Source of the DNA: an uncultured Lutibacter sp.
GTDB lineage: Bacteria; Bacteroidota; Bacteroidia; Flavobacteriales; Flavobacteriaceae
Assembly (NCBI GenBank): GCA_913061425.1
Contig: CAJXUO010000095.1
Location: forward strand, 1 to 6,123
DNA length: 6,123 bases
Direction: 5' to 3'
In this document: positions 1 through 6,022 of the stretch, piece after piece
Position numbering within the stretch: the stretch's first letter is position 1
Layout of the letters: the number at the start of each line of letters is the position of its first letter
Made by a program: the position numbers and the translations under genes
The notes under the pieces: model-generated
The model's database searches: none
Told to the model about the DNA's origin: nothing
What the model saw: only the letters and a program-made list of their open reading frames with translations

Positions 1-321
1 CTCTCTAACCTTAAAGTTGATGGAAAGTATACTAATGTAGAAACTAGAGATGGTACTACTTATGATGGTTCTGCAACAGGAGATGTAGAAATAAAAACAA
101 CCAACTTGAAGTTGGGAGTAAAACTCGGAAAAAAATTTTATTTCCGTATTGAAGCAGGTTACGGGTTTGGAGACATTCCTCAAGAAATAGAAGTTACAGG
201 AACAGTTACTAGTGGTGGAATGTCAACAACAGAAACTGATTATGTTGAAATTCCAGATATTCCTGGTATTTCTGAAAGCGGAATGATAGTGGCTAATATT
301 GGCCTCGGGTTTTCATTCTAA
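1..321 (+). CDS. C-terminal part of a probable outer-membrane beta-barrel protein (5' end outside window)
   Basis: The reading frame is open from base 1 to the TAA at 319-321, giving 106 visible residues; the true start lies upstream of the window. An in-frame TTG at 106 is not a credible start because the frame continues unbroken to its left. The visible part is rich in Gly, Thr and alternating hydrophobic/polar residues, as in antiparallel beta strands (for example KLGVKLGKKFYFRIEAGYGF). It ends in a strand with a terminal aromatic residue, NIGLGFSF, which resembles the beta-signal at the C-terminus of BAM-inserted outer-membrane proteins. The loop-like segment around VTGTVTSGGMSTTETDYVEI would fit a strand-connecting loop. 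The family cannot be named from this fragment; outer membrane location is an inference. The gene is followed by a strong intrinsic terminator, so it is the last gene of its transcript. Confidence 0.75.
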   Translation, partial: LSNLKVDGKYTNVETRDGTTYDGSATGDVEIKTTNLKLGVKLGKKFYFRIEAGYGFGDIPQEIEVTGTVTSGGMSTTETDYVEIPDIPGISESGMIVANIGLGFSF

Positions 322-338
322 AATCAAGATAATTATAT

Positions 339-369
339 AAAGCGATTGAAAATTCAATCGCTTTTTTTT
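339..369 (+). terminator. Intrinsic terminator between convergent genes
   Basis: A perfect 11-bp stem (339-349 paired with 354-364, core AAGCGATTGA/TCAATCGCTT) with an AAAT loop is followed on the plus strand by an unbroken run of eight T at 362-369. It sits 17 bases after the stop of the upstream plus-strand gene and is a textbook rho-independent terminator for it. The minus-strand operon ends inside it: its stop codon occupies 368-370. Read on the minus strand the same hairpin is followed only by the weak tract ATATAATT, so termination in that direction is possible but less certain. Confidence 0.85.
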
Positions 370-1300
370 ATAAACTCTTTTTTACAGCTTCATATTCTTC
401 AATAATCTCTTTGACTATTTCTGCAGCTGGTTTTATTTCATTAATTAATCCTGCAATTTGACCTATTTCTAATTCGCCATCATCCATATTGCCTTCAAAC
501 ATTCCTTTTTTAGCACGTGCTCTTCCCAATAATTCTTTTAACTGTTCAAGAGTTGGATTTTGAGTATACAATTCTTTAACTTGAGTATAAAACTTGTTTT
601 TTATCAATCTAACAGGCGCTAATTCTTTTAAGGTCAATTCAGTTTCTCCATCTTGAGTTTCAACAACTTTATCTTTAAAGTTTTTATGTGCTGATGATTC
701 TTCACTTGCTACAAATCGACTTCCAATCTGAACAGCATCTGCCCCTAAAATCATCGCAGCAAGCATTCCTCTTCCTGTTGCTATTCCACCTGCAGCAATC
801 AATGGTATTGAAATTTTATCTTTCACCATTGGTATTAAAGTAAATGTTGTCGTTTCTTCTCTTCCGTTATGCCCTCCTGCTTCAAAGCCTTCAGCAACAA
901 CTGCATCAACTCCTGCGTCTTGCGCTTTTAATGCAAACTTCACGCTACTTACAACATGAACTACTATAATTCCCTTTTCTTTTAAAAATGATGTCCAAGT
1001 CTTAGGGTTTCCTGCGGATGTAAATACAATCTTAACCCCTTCTTCAATAATGATATTAATGATTTCATCTATCTGAGGGTACAGCATTGGTACGTTTACC
1101 GCAAATGGTTTATCTGTAACTTTCTTGTATTTCTGAATATGCTCTCTTAAAACTTCTGGATACATACTCCCAGCGCCAATGACTCCCAAGCCTCCTGCAT
1201 TACTAACTGCTGAAGCCAACTTATAACCACTATTCCAAATCATTCCTGCTTGAATTAGTGGGTATTGTATATTAAATAATTCTGTGATTCTGTTTTGCAT
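368..1300 (-). CDS. FabK / nitronate monooxygenase-family FMN flavoprotein
   Basis: This 310-residue TIM-barrel flavoprotein belongs to the 2-nitropropane dioxygenase (NPD/NMO) family, which includes nitronate monooxygenases and the enoyl-ACP reductase FabK. Visible motifs are the N-terminal NRITELFNIQYPLIQAGM (3-20), GGLGVIG (36-42), the signature AEGFEAGGHNG (136-146) with His144, the FMN-phosphate-binding AAGGIATGRG (169-178), GADAVQIGSRF (186-196), and a late GQIAGLI (280-286). His144 matches in context and number the catalytic His144 that I recall for Streptococcus pneumoniae FabK, and the whole chain aligns with FabK by eye, though it is slightly shorter. Automated pipelines usually label flavobacterial members nitronate monooxygenase. 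Whether it reduces enoyl-ACP in fatty-acid synthesis or oxidises nitronates cannot be settled from sequence. The protein should be cytoplasmic. The ATG lies 9 bases after the mnmA stop, with no Shine-Dalgarno sequence and no promoter between, so it is almost certainly cotranscribed with mnmA. Confidence 0.9.
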   Translation of the reverse strand: MQNRITELFNIQYPLIQAGMIWNSGYKLASAVSNAGGLGVIGAGSMYPEVLREHIQKYKKVTDKPFAVNVPMLYPQIDEIINIIIEEGVKIVFTSAGNPKTWTSFLKEKGIIVVHVVSSVKFALKAQDAGVDAVVAEGFEAGGHNGREETTTFTLIPMVKDKISIPLIAAGGIATGRGMLAAMILGADAVQIGSRFVASEESSAHKNFKDKVVETQDGETELTLKELAPVRLIKNKFYTQVKELYTQNPTLEQLKELLGRARAKKGMFEGNMDDGELEIGQIAGLINEIKPAAEIVKEIIEEYEAVKKSL

Positions 1301-1309
1301 GCTATAAAA

Positions 1310-2497
1310 TTACGAAATAACTCCTGAACCTAATAATTCTTCATTTTGATACCAAGCCACAAATTGCCCTTCAGTTATTGCAGACTGCTGATTTTCAAAA
1401 TATACGTATACTCCTTTTTCAACTTTATATAGTATTGCTTTTTCTAATACTTGCCTATATCTAATTCTCGCTTCAACTTCCATAGAAACTCCATTTTGAA
1501 GTGTCAAATCTTCTCTTACCCAATGAATTTCATCATTGGTCACAAATAATACATTTCTATACAAGCCTCTATGATTTTTACCTTCGCCTGCATAAATTAT
1601 ATTCTCTACAACATCCGTTTCTATTACAAACAAAGGTTCTTTTGTTCCTCCTACTGCCAATCCTTTTCGCTGCCCTTTGGTGAAATAATGTGCTCCTTGA
1701 TGCTTACCTACTACTTTTCCACTCTCTAAATTATATTGATACTTCGTTGATAAGTATTCCAATTCTGCTTCTTTATTAGCAAATATTGGTGTTGATTTTT
1801 CATACAATTCCGATGCTGCAGGAACTTGAACTATAACACCTTTTTTTGGCTTAAGTTTTTGCTGTAAGAAATCTGGTAAACGAACTTTACCAATAAAACA
1901 AAGACCTTGAGAATCTTTTTTATCGGCAGTTACTAAATCTTGCTCTGCTGCTATTTTTCGTACTTCAGGTTTTGTTAATTCTCCAATAGGAAATAATGAA
2001 GTTGCTAATTGCTCTTGAGACAGTTGACATAAAAAGTACGATTGATCTTTATTATCATCTACTCCAGAAAGTAATTGATATACTTTTTTCCCGTCCTTTT
2101 CTAATTCTCCCCTTCTACAATAATGACCTGTTGCAACAAAATCGGCACCTAAATCAAGTGCTATTTTTAAAAATACATCAAACTTAATTTCTCTATTACA
2201 CAATACATCAGGATTAGGAGTCCGTCCAATTTCGTATTCACGAAACATATAATCCACAATCTTATCTTTGTATTGCTCACTTAAATCAACTACTTGAAAA
2301 GGAATTCCTAATTTTTCTGCAACTAACATTGCGTCGTTACTATCATCTAACCAAGGACATTCATTAGAAATTGTCACAGATTCATCATGCCAGTTTTTCA
2401 TAAACAAACCAATCACTTCATAGCCTTGTTGCTGCAATAAATATGCTGCTACACTACTATCTACACCTCCAGAAAGTCCTACAATTACCCGTTTCAT
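1310..2497 (-). CDS. mnmA: tRNA-specific 2-thiouridylase MnmA
   Basis: MnmA uses ATP to adenylate U34 of the tRNAs for Lys, Glu and Gln and replaces O2 with sulfur taken from a persulfide, giving s2U34 in the wobble base. The 395-residue protein has the PP-loop SGGVDSS at 9-15, the tRNA/adenylation-domain stretch [14 protein letters not shown] (93-106) with nucleophile Cys100, ATGHY (122-126), and DSQGLCFIG (195-203) with catalytic persulfide Cys200. The central-domain motif [17 protein letters not shown] lies at 264-280, and a C-terminal beta-barrel follows. All catalytic residues are present. It is longer than E. coli MnmA (about 368 residues) because of an extra segment of about 30 residues at roughly 227-258, before the GKHQG motif. 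I believe this is typical of Bacteroidota Mnm[16 protein letters not shown] is the normal family N-terminus, and the promoter 23 bases upstream supports this start. It is first in a two-gene operon with the FabK-like gene. Confidence 0.97.
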   Translation of the reverse strand: MKRVIVGLSGGVDSSVAAYLLQQQGYEVIGLFMKNWHDESVTISNECPWLDDSNDAMLVAEKLGIPFQVVDLSEQYKDKIVDYMFREYEIGRTPNPDVLCNREIKFDVFLKIALDLGADFVATGHYCRRGELEKDGKKVYQLLSGVDDNKDQSYFLCQLSQEQLATSLFPIGELTKPEVRKIAAEQDLVTADKKDSQGLCFIGKVRLPDFLQQKLKPKKGVIVQVPAASELYEKSTPIFANKEAELEYLSTKYQYNLESGKVVGKHQGAHYFTKGQRKGLAVGGTKEPLFVIETDVVENIIYAGEGKNHRGLYRNVLFVTNDEIHWVREDLTLQNGVSMEVEARIRYRQVLEKAILYKVEKGVYVYFENQQSAITEGQFVAWYQNEELLGSGVIS

Positions 2498-2519
2498 TTT
2501 ACAAACTGTTTTGAAAGTG

Positions 2520-2527
2520 CAAAGTTA
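2520..2527 (-). promoter_or_regulatory. Putative Bacteroidota -7 element of the mnmA promoter
   Basis: On the minus strand the sequence reads TAACTTTG, an exact match to the Bacteroidota housekeeping -7 consensus TAnnTTTG, followed by CA as is common in flavobacterial promoters. Its last base is 22 bases before the mnmA ATG, implying a short 5' leader of about 15-20 bases. A clear -33 TTTG is not seen; the nearest candidate is a weak TGTTT about 21 bases upstream. Confidence 0.6.
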
Positions 2528-2596
2528 GTGATAAGTTTTAGGATACGGAAACATTGTTGAGTTTGTCATGATTATGCAAAAAGAATAAAACAGACT

Positions 2597-2727
2597 ATGA
2601 CTTATATCGAATTAATGTATGCACATTTAGCAACAGTAATCCCAGGTTTCTTATCGAAACATTACTATTAATAATTAGAAAAATAGGTATTCACAAGAAG
2701 TTAGGTAGAGTCTACATGATTTTAAAT
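2597..2727 (+). pseudogene. Decayed N-terminal fragment of a small DUF2306-type membrane protein
   Basis: From the ATG at 2597 the plus strand reads MTYIELMYAHLATVIPGFL, then runs into two stops (2669-2674). Shifting by one base at about 2653-2658 restores a coherent reading, TLLLIIRKIGIHKKLGRVYMIL, up to about 2725. Joined, these resemble the start of the short Bacteroidota/Proteobacteria membrane proteins annotated as DUF2306. Those open with a helix (IELxYxHLxTVIPxFxIGTxLL), then a basic loop with HKxLGRxYM leading to the next helix. One lost base plus one substitution would turn TTAATCGGAACA (L-I-G-T) into the observed TTATCGAAACA. After the YMIL codons the similarity ends, and the stop codon of the convergent MORN gene is only about 10 bases on, so most of the gene (normally four or so helices, well over 100 residues) is gone. 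The family match is from memory and has not been searched; what is directly visible is two conserved-looking blocks in adjacent frames. Confidence 0.6.
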
Positions 2728-2733
2728 AAGGTT

Positions 2734-3423
2734 TTACTCCTTTTCTTTCCAGACTTTTACTTCTTTAGACTCAGAGAGTTCGCCATCTTCAAAAAACTCC
2801 CAAACACCAACTTTTAAATCTTCTTCATACAATCCTTTTTGCTTTAAGTTTCCATTGTCTTCATAAAAAGAAGCGTAACCATGTAATTCTCCATTCACAT
2901 AGTTTACATCTTCTATCAAAATAGATTTAGGACTGTATTTTTTAGAATTCCCGTGTAATTTTCCATCTTTAAAATGAACTAATTTGGTAAGTTTTCCGTT
3001 TTCATAAAATATTTTAAAAACTCCATTTAAAACTCCATCTATATAATTTTCTTCTAGCATTTGTGTTGTACCATCTTTGTGATAATAGGTCCATTCTCCA
3101 ATTCGTTTTTTACCATTGATTTTCCCTTCACTTTCAGGCAACCCTTTTAACGTATAATATTGAACTAAAGCCTCTGAAGAGTTCTTATTAAATGTTTTTA
3201 TAACAATTGGAAACTCAGAACTTGCTGCAGAATAGTATTTAAAAACACCTACTTCTTTTCCATTTTCAAACTGTCCTTGATAGCGAATTCTTTGATTCTG
3301 ATAGTGTTTTTCCCAAACTCCAATACGATCTCCTTTTGCATTTACTTGGTTTATGTTTTCTTGAGCAAAAGAACCAATCGTGAATAAAAAAATCAGCAGT
3401 GAATTAAAAATTATTTTCCTCAT
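2734..3423 (-). CDS. Secreted MORN_2-repeat (YwqK-like) protein
   Basis: The 229-residue protein starts with a Sec signal peptide (MRKIIFNSLLIFLFTIGSFA, likely cleaved before QEN). No lipobox is seen, so it should be periplasmic or surface-exposed. The rest is a tandem array of MORN_2-type repeats with a period near 24 residues. Gly-aromatic cores are at GVWEKHY (35), GVFKYY (59), GEWTYY (109), GVFKIFY (134), GNSKKY (158), GYASFY (182) and GVWEFF (206). Intervening strands are of the type ENGKLTKLVHFKDGKLHG. The 50-residue gap between the second and third cores suggests one eroded repeat near 80-100. Pipelines often call such proteins 'toxin-antitoxin system YwqK family antitoxin', but no toxin partner is next to it. 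The role is unknown; binding or scaffolding is a guess. It appears monocistronic. I saw no exact TAnnTTTG upstream; the best near match reads TAAATTTC at 3480-3473, which would place a REP-like hairpin in the leader. Confidence 0.85.
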   Translation of the reverse strand: MRKIIFNSLLIFLFTIGSFAQENINQVNAKGDRIGVWEKHYQNQRIRYQGQFENGKEVGVFKYYSAASSEFPIVIKTFNKNSSEALVQYYTLKGLPESEGKINGKKRIGEWTYYHKDGTTQMLEENYIDGVLNGVFKIFYENGKLTKLVHFKDGKLHGNSKKYSPKSILIEDVNYVNGELHGYASFYEDNGNLKQKGLYEEDLKVGVWEFFEDGELSESKEVKVWKEKE

Positions 3424-3442
3424 ATCTTATTAAACTTTTTAT

Positions 3443-3468
3443 GGATTCCTGCCTTCGCATGAATGACA
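3443..3468. repeat. REP-like palindrome, single degenerate copy
   Basis: The core ATTCCTGCCTTCGCATGAAT, flanked by GG and GACA, is an imperfect palindrome: eight-base arms around CTTC, with one mismatch in the middle of the stem. It is the same element as the pair at 4167-4236 in the orientation of the right-hand copy, differing at two positions. It ends 19 bases upstream of the ATG of the MORN-repeat gene, so it lies in that gene's promoter or 5' leader. Confidence 0.75.
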
Positions 3469-3565
3469 AACAGAAATTTATACTCTATATTTCAGACTTC
3501 TAAAACAACAATCATTCCTATTTTATTGTATCAATAAATTTATTAAATAAAATACAAAAAAATAG

Positions 3566-3573
3566 TACTTTTG
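3566..3573 (+). promoter_or_regulatory. Putative -7 element giving a near-leaderless transcript
   Basis: TACTTTTG matches the Bacteroidota -7 consensus TAnnTTTG exactly. Its final G is only four bases before the ATG at 3578. Because this element is centred about seven bases before the transcription start, transcription should begin at or within a few bases of the start codon. No convincing -33 TTTG is seen in the AT-rich sequence upstream. Confidence 0.5.
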
Positions 3574-3577
3574 GGAT

Positions 3578-4141
3578 ATGGATAAGCAAGAGTTAGCCAA
3601 ATTAATAAACACCAAAGTTACATCATATAGAGAATATAGGCTAAAATATGCTCAAGTAGTGTTACAAGATAAAAAATTACTCAAATACTTAATTGAAATT
3701 ACTTTTGATGAAACCAATGATGCAGCAGTAAGAACTTCATGGGTTTTGGACTTCGCAATGCGTGAAAGGTTAGAATGGCTATATCCACATTTAGATTATT
3801 TTACCGAGAATATATCTACATCCAAACACCATAGTATTGTTCGTCCAATGGCAAAAATATGCGAAAATTTAGCATTAGAATACAACTCCAAGAAACCATC
3901 AGAAATTAAAAATCATCTTACTAAAAGGCACATTGAAAAAATTATTGAAACAGGATTTGACTGGCTGATTTCTGATCAAAAAGTAGCAGTAAAAGCGTAT
4001 ACCATGGAAACCTTGTACCTATTTGGAAAAGAATTTGATTGGGTACACGATGAATTAAAACTAATTTTACAGCAAACAATTATGGATGGAAGTGCAGGTT
4101 ATAAAGCACGTGGGAAAAAGATATTGTATAGACTTAAATAA
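3578..4141 (+). CDS. Conserved helical HEAT-like protein of unknown function, upstream of purB
   Basis: This 187-residue protein has no signal peptide or membrane segment and should be cytoplasmic. It appears nearly all alpha-helical, with paired helices resembling HEAT/ARM-type repeats: about 46-70 (DETNDAAVRTSWVLDFAMRE), 84-102 (HSIVRPMAKICENLALEY), 118-131, and 134-166 (KVAVKAYTMETLYLFGKEFD). A last short helix follows at 173-187. I recognise it as a conserved flavobacterial protein, and I recall relatives labelled adenylosuccinate lyase in databases. It has none of the lyase motifs (no GSSxMPxKxNP, no RTHGQ), so that label would be a carry-over from the neighbouring gene. The ATG at 3578 directly follows a -7 promoter element. 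It is separated from purB by 163 bases that hold a REP pair and purB's own promoter, so the two are neighbours but probably not obligate operon partners. Function is unknown. Confidence 0.85.
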   Translation: MDKQELAKLINTKVTSYREYRLKYAQVVLQDKKLLKYLIEITFDETNDAAVRTSWVLDFAMRERLEWLYPHLDYFTENISTSKHHSIVRPMAKICENLALEYNSKKPSEIKNHLTKRHIEKIIETGFDWLISDQKVAVKAYTMETLYLFGKEFDWVHDELKLILQQTIMDGSAGYKARGKKILYRLK

Positions 4142-4166
4142 TTTTTTTAAATAAACCGCATCCTTT

Positions 4167-4236
4167 TGTCATTCCTGCGAAGGTAGGAATCCACACTTAG
4201 ATTTATTAATAGATTCCTACCTTCGCAGGAATGACA
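4167..4236. repeat. Inverted pair of REP-like palindromes (BIME-like, 70 bp)
   Basis: Two 25-base copies, 4167-4191 and 4212-4236, are perfect reverse complements separated by a 20-base AT-rich spacer. Each copy is itself palindromic: ATTCCTGC, a GAAG loop, then GTAGGAAT, an eight-pair stem with one G-T wobble, preceded by TGTC. The pair could fold either as two small hairpins or as one 25-bp hairpin. It lies 26 bases after the stop of the 187-residue protein gene and 42 bases before the -7 element of purB. It may stabilise or end the upstream message, but there is no T-tract directly after it. A related single copy is at 3443-3468. I recall similar GTCATTCCTGCGAAGG elements scattered in flavobacterial intergenic regions. 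Confidence 0.85.
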
Positions 4237-4277
4237 TTTATTTCAAGTTTTATTAAGTCTATATCACTTCTAAATCT

Positions 4278-4285
4278 TATTTTTG
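4278..4285 (+). promoter_or_regulatory. Putative Bacteroidota -7 element of the purB promoter
   Basis: TATTTTTG matches TAnnTTTG and ends 19 bases before the purB ATG, giving an expected leader of roughly 15 bases. No strong -33 TTTG is present at the usual distance; a weak GTTT lies near 4247-4250. The AT-richness of the region makes a chance match possible. No purine riboswitch-like fold is recognisable in such a short leader. Confidence 0.45.
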
Positions 4286-4304
4286 TCTTTAGATACAATA
4301 TACT

Positions 4305-5648
4305 ATGACACTAAATTCGCTTAACGCAATTTCTCCTATTGATGGACGCTACAGAGGCAAAGCAGAAAGCTTTGCTCCTTATTTTTCTGAAAAAGCATTA
4401 ATCTATTATCGAGTAAAAGTAGAAATTGAATATTTTATTTCTCTTTGTGAAATTTCGCTACCACAACTTACCAATTTTGATAAGAGTTTATATCCTTCTT
4501 TACGCAAGATTTATTCTGATTTTTCTGATAGTGATGCTCAGAAAATAAAGGACATTGAAAAGATTACAAATCATGATGTAAAAGCGGTTGAATATTTTAT
4601 CAAAGAAGAGTTTGATAAACTTAATTTACAGGAATTTAAAGAGTTTATTCACTTCGGATTGACCTCTCAAGACATAAACAACACTGCAGTCCCATTATCA
4701 TTAAAAGACGCCTTAAATGATGTCTATTATCCTCTTTTAGACGAGTTACTTGCAAAACTTGAATCACTTTCAGAAGAATGGGGAGATATCTCAATGCTAG
4801 CAAGAACACACGGACAACCTGCATCTCCAACAAGATTAGGTAAGGAATTATATGTGTTTGTAGAAAGAGTTAATCAGCAATTAAAAGGGTTGAAAACTAT
4901 TCCTCATGCTGCCAAATTTGGTGGAGCTACAGGAAATTTCAATGCACATAAAGTTGCGTATCCAACGAATGATTGGAAAGCATTTGGAACAAATTTTGTT
5001 GAAAATAATTTGGGTCTACACCATTCTTTTCCAACAACTCAAATAGAACATTACGACCATTTAGCAGCCATTTTTGATGGTTTAAAACGTATCAATACTA
5101 TACTAATTGATTTAAATAGAGACATTTGGACATATGTATCTACTGATTATTTCAAGCAAAAAATTAAGAAAGGTGAAATTGGATCATCTGCAATGCCTCA
5201 TAAAGTAAATCCTATTGATTTTGAAAACTCAGAAGGTAATCTTGGAATTGCAAATGCACTTTTCGAACATCTATCAGCAAAATTACCAATATCTAGATTA
5301 CAAAGAGATTTAACGGATTCAACAGTTTTAAGAAATATTGGTGTTCCATTGGCTCATACCTCAATTGCTTTTTCTTCATCTTTAAAAGGATTGAATAAAT
5401 TGCTAATCAATAGAAGTAAATTTGCAGAAGATTTAGAAAATAATTGGGCTGTTGTTGCAGAAGCAATTCAAACAATCTTAAGACGTGAAGCATATCCTAA
5501 CCCATATGAAGCATTGAAAGGCTTGACTAGAACTAATGAAAAAATAACGCAAAATTCTATTGCAAATTTTATTGAAACATTAGAAGTTAGTGACTCTATC
5601 AAAAATGAATTAAAACAAATAACTCCAAGTAACTATACGGGAATCTAA
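4305..5648 (+). CDS. purB: Adenylosuccinate lyase PurB
   Basis: PurB is a homotetrameric cytoplasmic lyase acting twice in purine synthesis. It splits fumarate from SAICAR to give AICAR and from adenylosuccinate to give AMP. The 447-residue protein is of the E. coli-type PurB subgroup. It opens with the N-terminal LNAISPIDGRYR (6-17), then TNHDVKAVEYF (88-98) and FIHFGLTSQDINN (114-126). ARTHGQPASP (166-175) contains the catalytic His169, and TTQIEHYD is at 244-251. The fumarase/aspartase signature GSSAMPHKVNPIDFENSEGN (293-312) contains catalytic Ser295. LQRDLTDSTVLRNIG (332-346) follows. All key residues are present. It ends at SNYTGI, about ten residues shorter than E. coli PurB (456), with nothing to suggest truncation because the stop overlaps the next gene. 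A -7 promoter element precedes the ATG. Its TAA shares its last base with the ATG of the downstream lipoprotein gene, implying cotranscription and coupled translation. Confidence 0.97.
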   Translation: MTLNSLNAISPIDGRYRGKAESFAPYFSEKALIYYRVKVEIEYFISLCEISLPQLTNFDKSLYPSLRKIYSDFSDSDAQKIKDIEKITNHDVKAVEYFIKEEFDKLNLQEFKEFIHFGLTSQDINNTAVPLSLKDALNDVYYPLLDELLAKLESLSEEWGDISMLARTHGQPASPTRLGKELYVFVERVNQQLKGLKTIPHAAKFGGATGNFNAHKVAYPTNDWKAFGTNFVENNLGLHHSFPTTQIEHYDHLAAIFDGLKRINTILIDLNRDIWTYVSTDYFKQKIKKGEIGSSAMPHKVNPIDFENSEGNLGIANALFEHLSAKLPISRLQRDLTDSTVLRNIGVPLAHTSIAFSSSLKGLNKLLINRSKFAEDLENNWAVVAEAIQTILRREAYPNPYEALKGLTRTNEKITQNSIANFIETLEVSDSIKNELKQITPSNYTGI

Positions 5649-6022
5649 TGAGAAAAATCCTTTTCATATTGAGTTGTATTATTCTATTTTCATCTTGTAA
5701 AAGAGGTGAAAAGTTGGATGTGAAAATTTTTAGAATAGGAACTTTTGAAATTCCTGCGACTGAGAATTATAGCAAAACTCTTATTAAGCGTATTGATAGT
5801 TTTCAAATCGAAACTTATGAAGAGAAAGTTGATACACTACTAATTCATTGGAAAAATGATTTTAATTACACTTTGAATATGCTCAGTTTGATGAATGGAA
5901 TCGAAGAAGACCCTATCCATGTGCAAATAACTCGTTTAAATTCAGATTCTTATGAGTTTATTGCGGTTGTAGGTCATTCAAACTTTAAACAGGACGGAAA
6001 AGTTTTTAAAATAAGTGAATAA
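5648..6022 (+). CDS. Small lipoprotein of unknown function, coupled to purB
   Basis: This 124-residue protein has a type II signal peptide: charged MRK, a hydrophobic stretch (ILFILSCIILF), and a lipobox FSSC with acceptor Cys17, followed by KRGEK. It should be lipid-anchored in the cell envelope. The mature part (about 107 residues) has the character of a small beta-rich domain: KIFRIGTFEIPATE, then KRIDSFQIETYEEKVDTLLI, and a final VVGHSNFKQDGKVFKI. I recall flavobacterial homologues of this shape labelled 'DNA topoisomerase IV', which must be a propagated error because a 124-residue lipoprotein cannot be a topoisomerase subunit. The ATG shares one base with the purB stop (TAATG), so translation is probably coupled to purB. 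Its function, and why an envelope protein is tied to a purine enzyme, are unknown. Confidence 0.85.
   Translation: MRKILFILSCIILFSSCKRGEKLDVKIFRIGTFEIPATENYSKTLIKRIDSFQIETYEEKVDTLLIHWKNDFNYTLNMLSLMNGIEEDPIHVQITRLNSDSYEFIAVVGHSNFKQDGKVFKISE

Noticed and set aside
1501..1683. Plus-strand open frame of 60 codons inside mnmA
   Set aside because: It lies antisense to strongly conserved mnmA coding sequence; its Leu/Phe-rich translation is what the opposite strand of a Lys/Glu-rich AT-rich gene produces.
1996..2187. Plus-strand open frame of 63 codons inside mnmA
   Set aside because: It is antisense to the catalytic core of mnmA, with no promoter element or recognisable domain.
2646..2660. Small hairpin GTTTC-TTATC-GAAAC as a terminator for the MORN gene
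   Set aside because: It has only five pairs and no T-tract on either strand, and it falls inside the coding remnant, where it is more likely chance.
2734..3423. MORN gene as antitoxin of a toxin-antitoxin pair
   Set aside because: It has a signal peptide, and neither neighbour is a toxin-like gene; the YwqK antitoxin label is a pipeline name, not evidence.
3511..3519. TCATTCCT as a third, truncated REP-like arm facing the copy at 3443
   Set aside because: Only eight bases match, with no palindromic partner; expected by chance in sequence of this composition.
3533..3544. Perfect 12-base palindrome AATAAATTTATT as an operator
   Set aside because: It is made only of A and T in a very AT-rich stretch, with no second copy at the other promoters.
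4142..4150. T-run directly after the 187-residue protein gene as an intrinsic terminator
   Set aside because: No stem-loop precedes it; the nearby strong hairpin is the REP pair further downstream, which lacks a following T-tract.
4645..4833. Minus-strand open frame of 62 codons inside purB
   Set aside because: It is antisense to conserved purB motifs (SQDINN to THGQ) and has no independent support.
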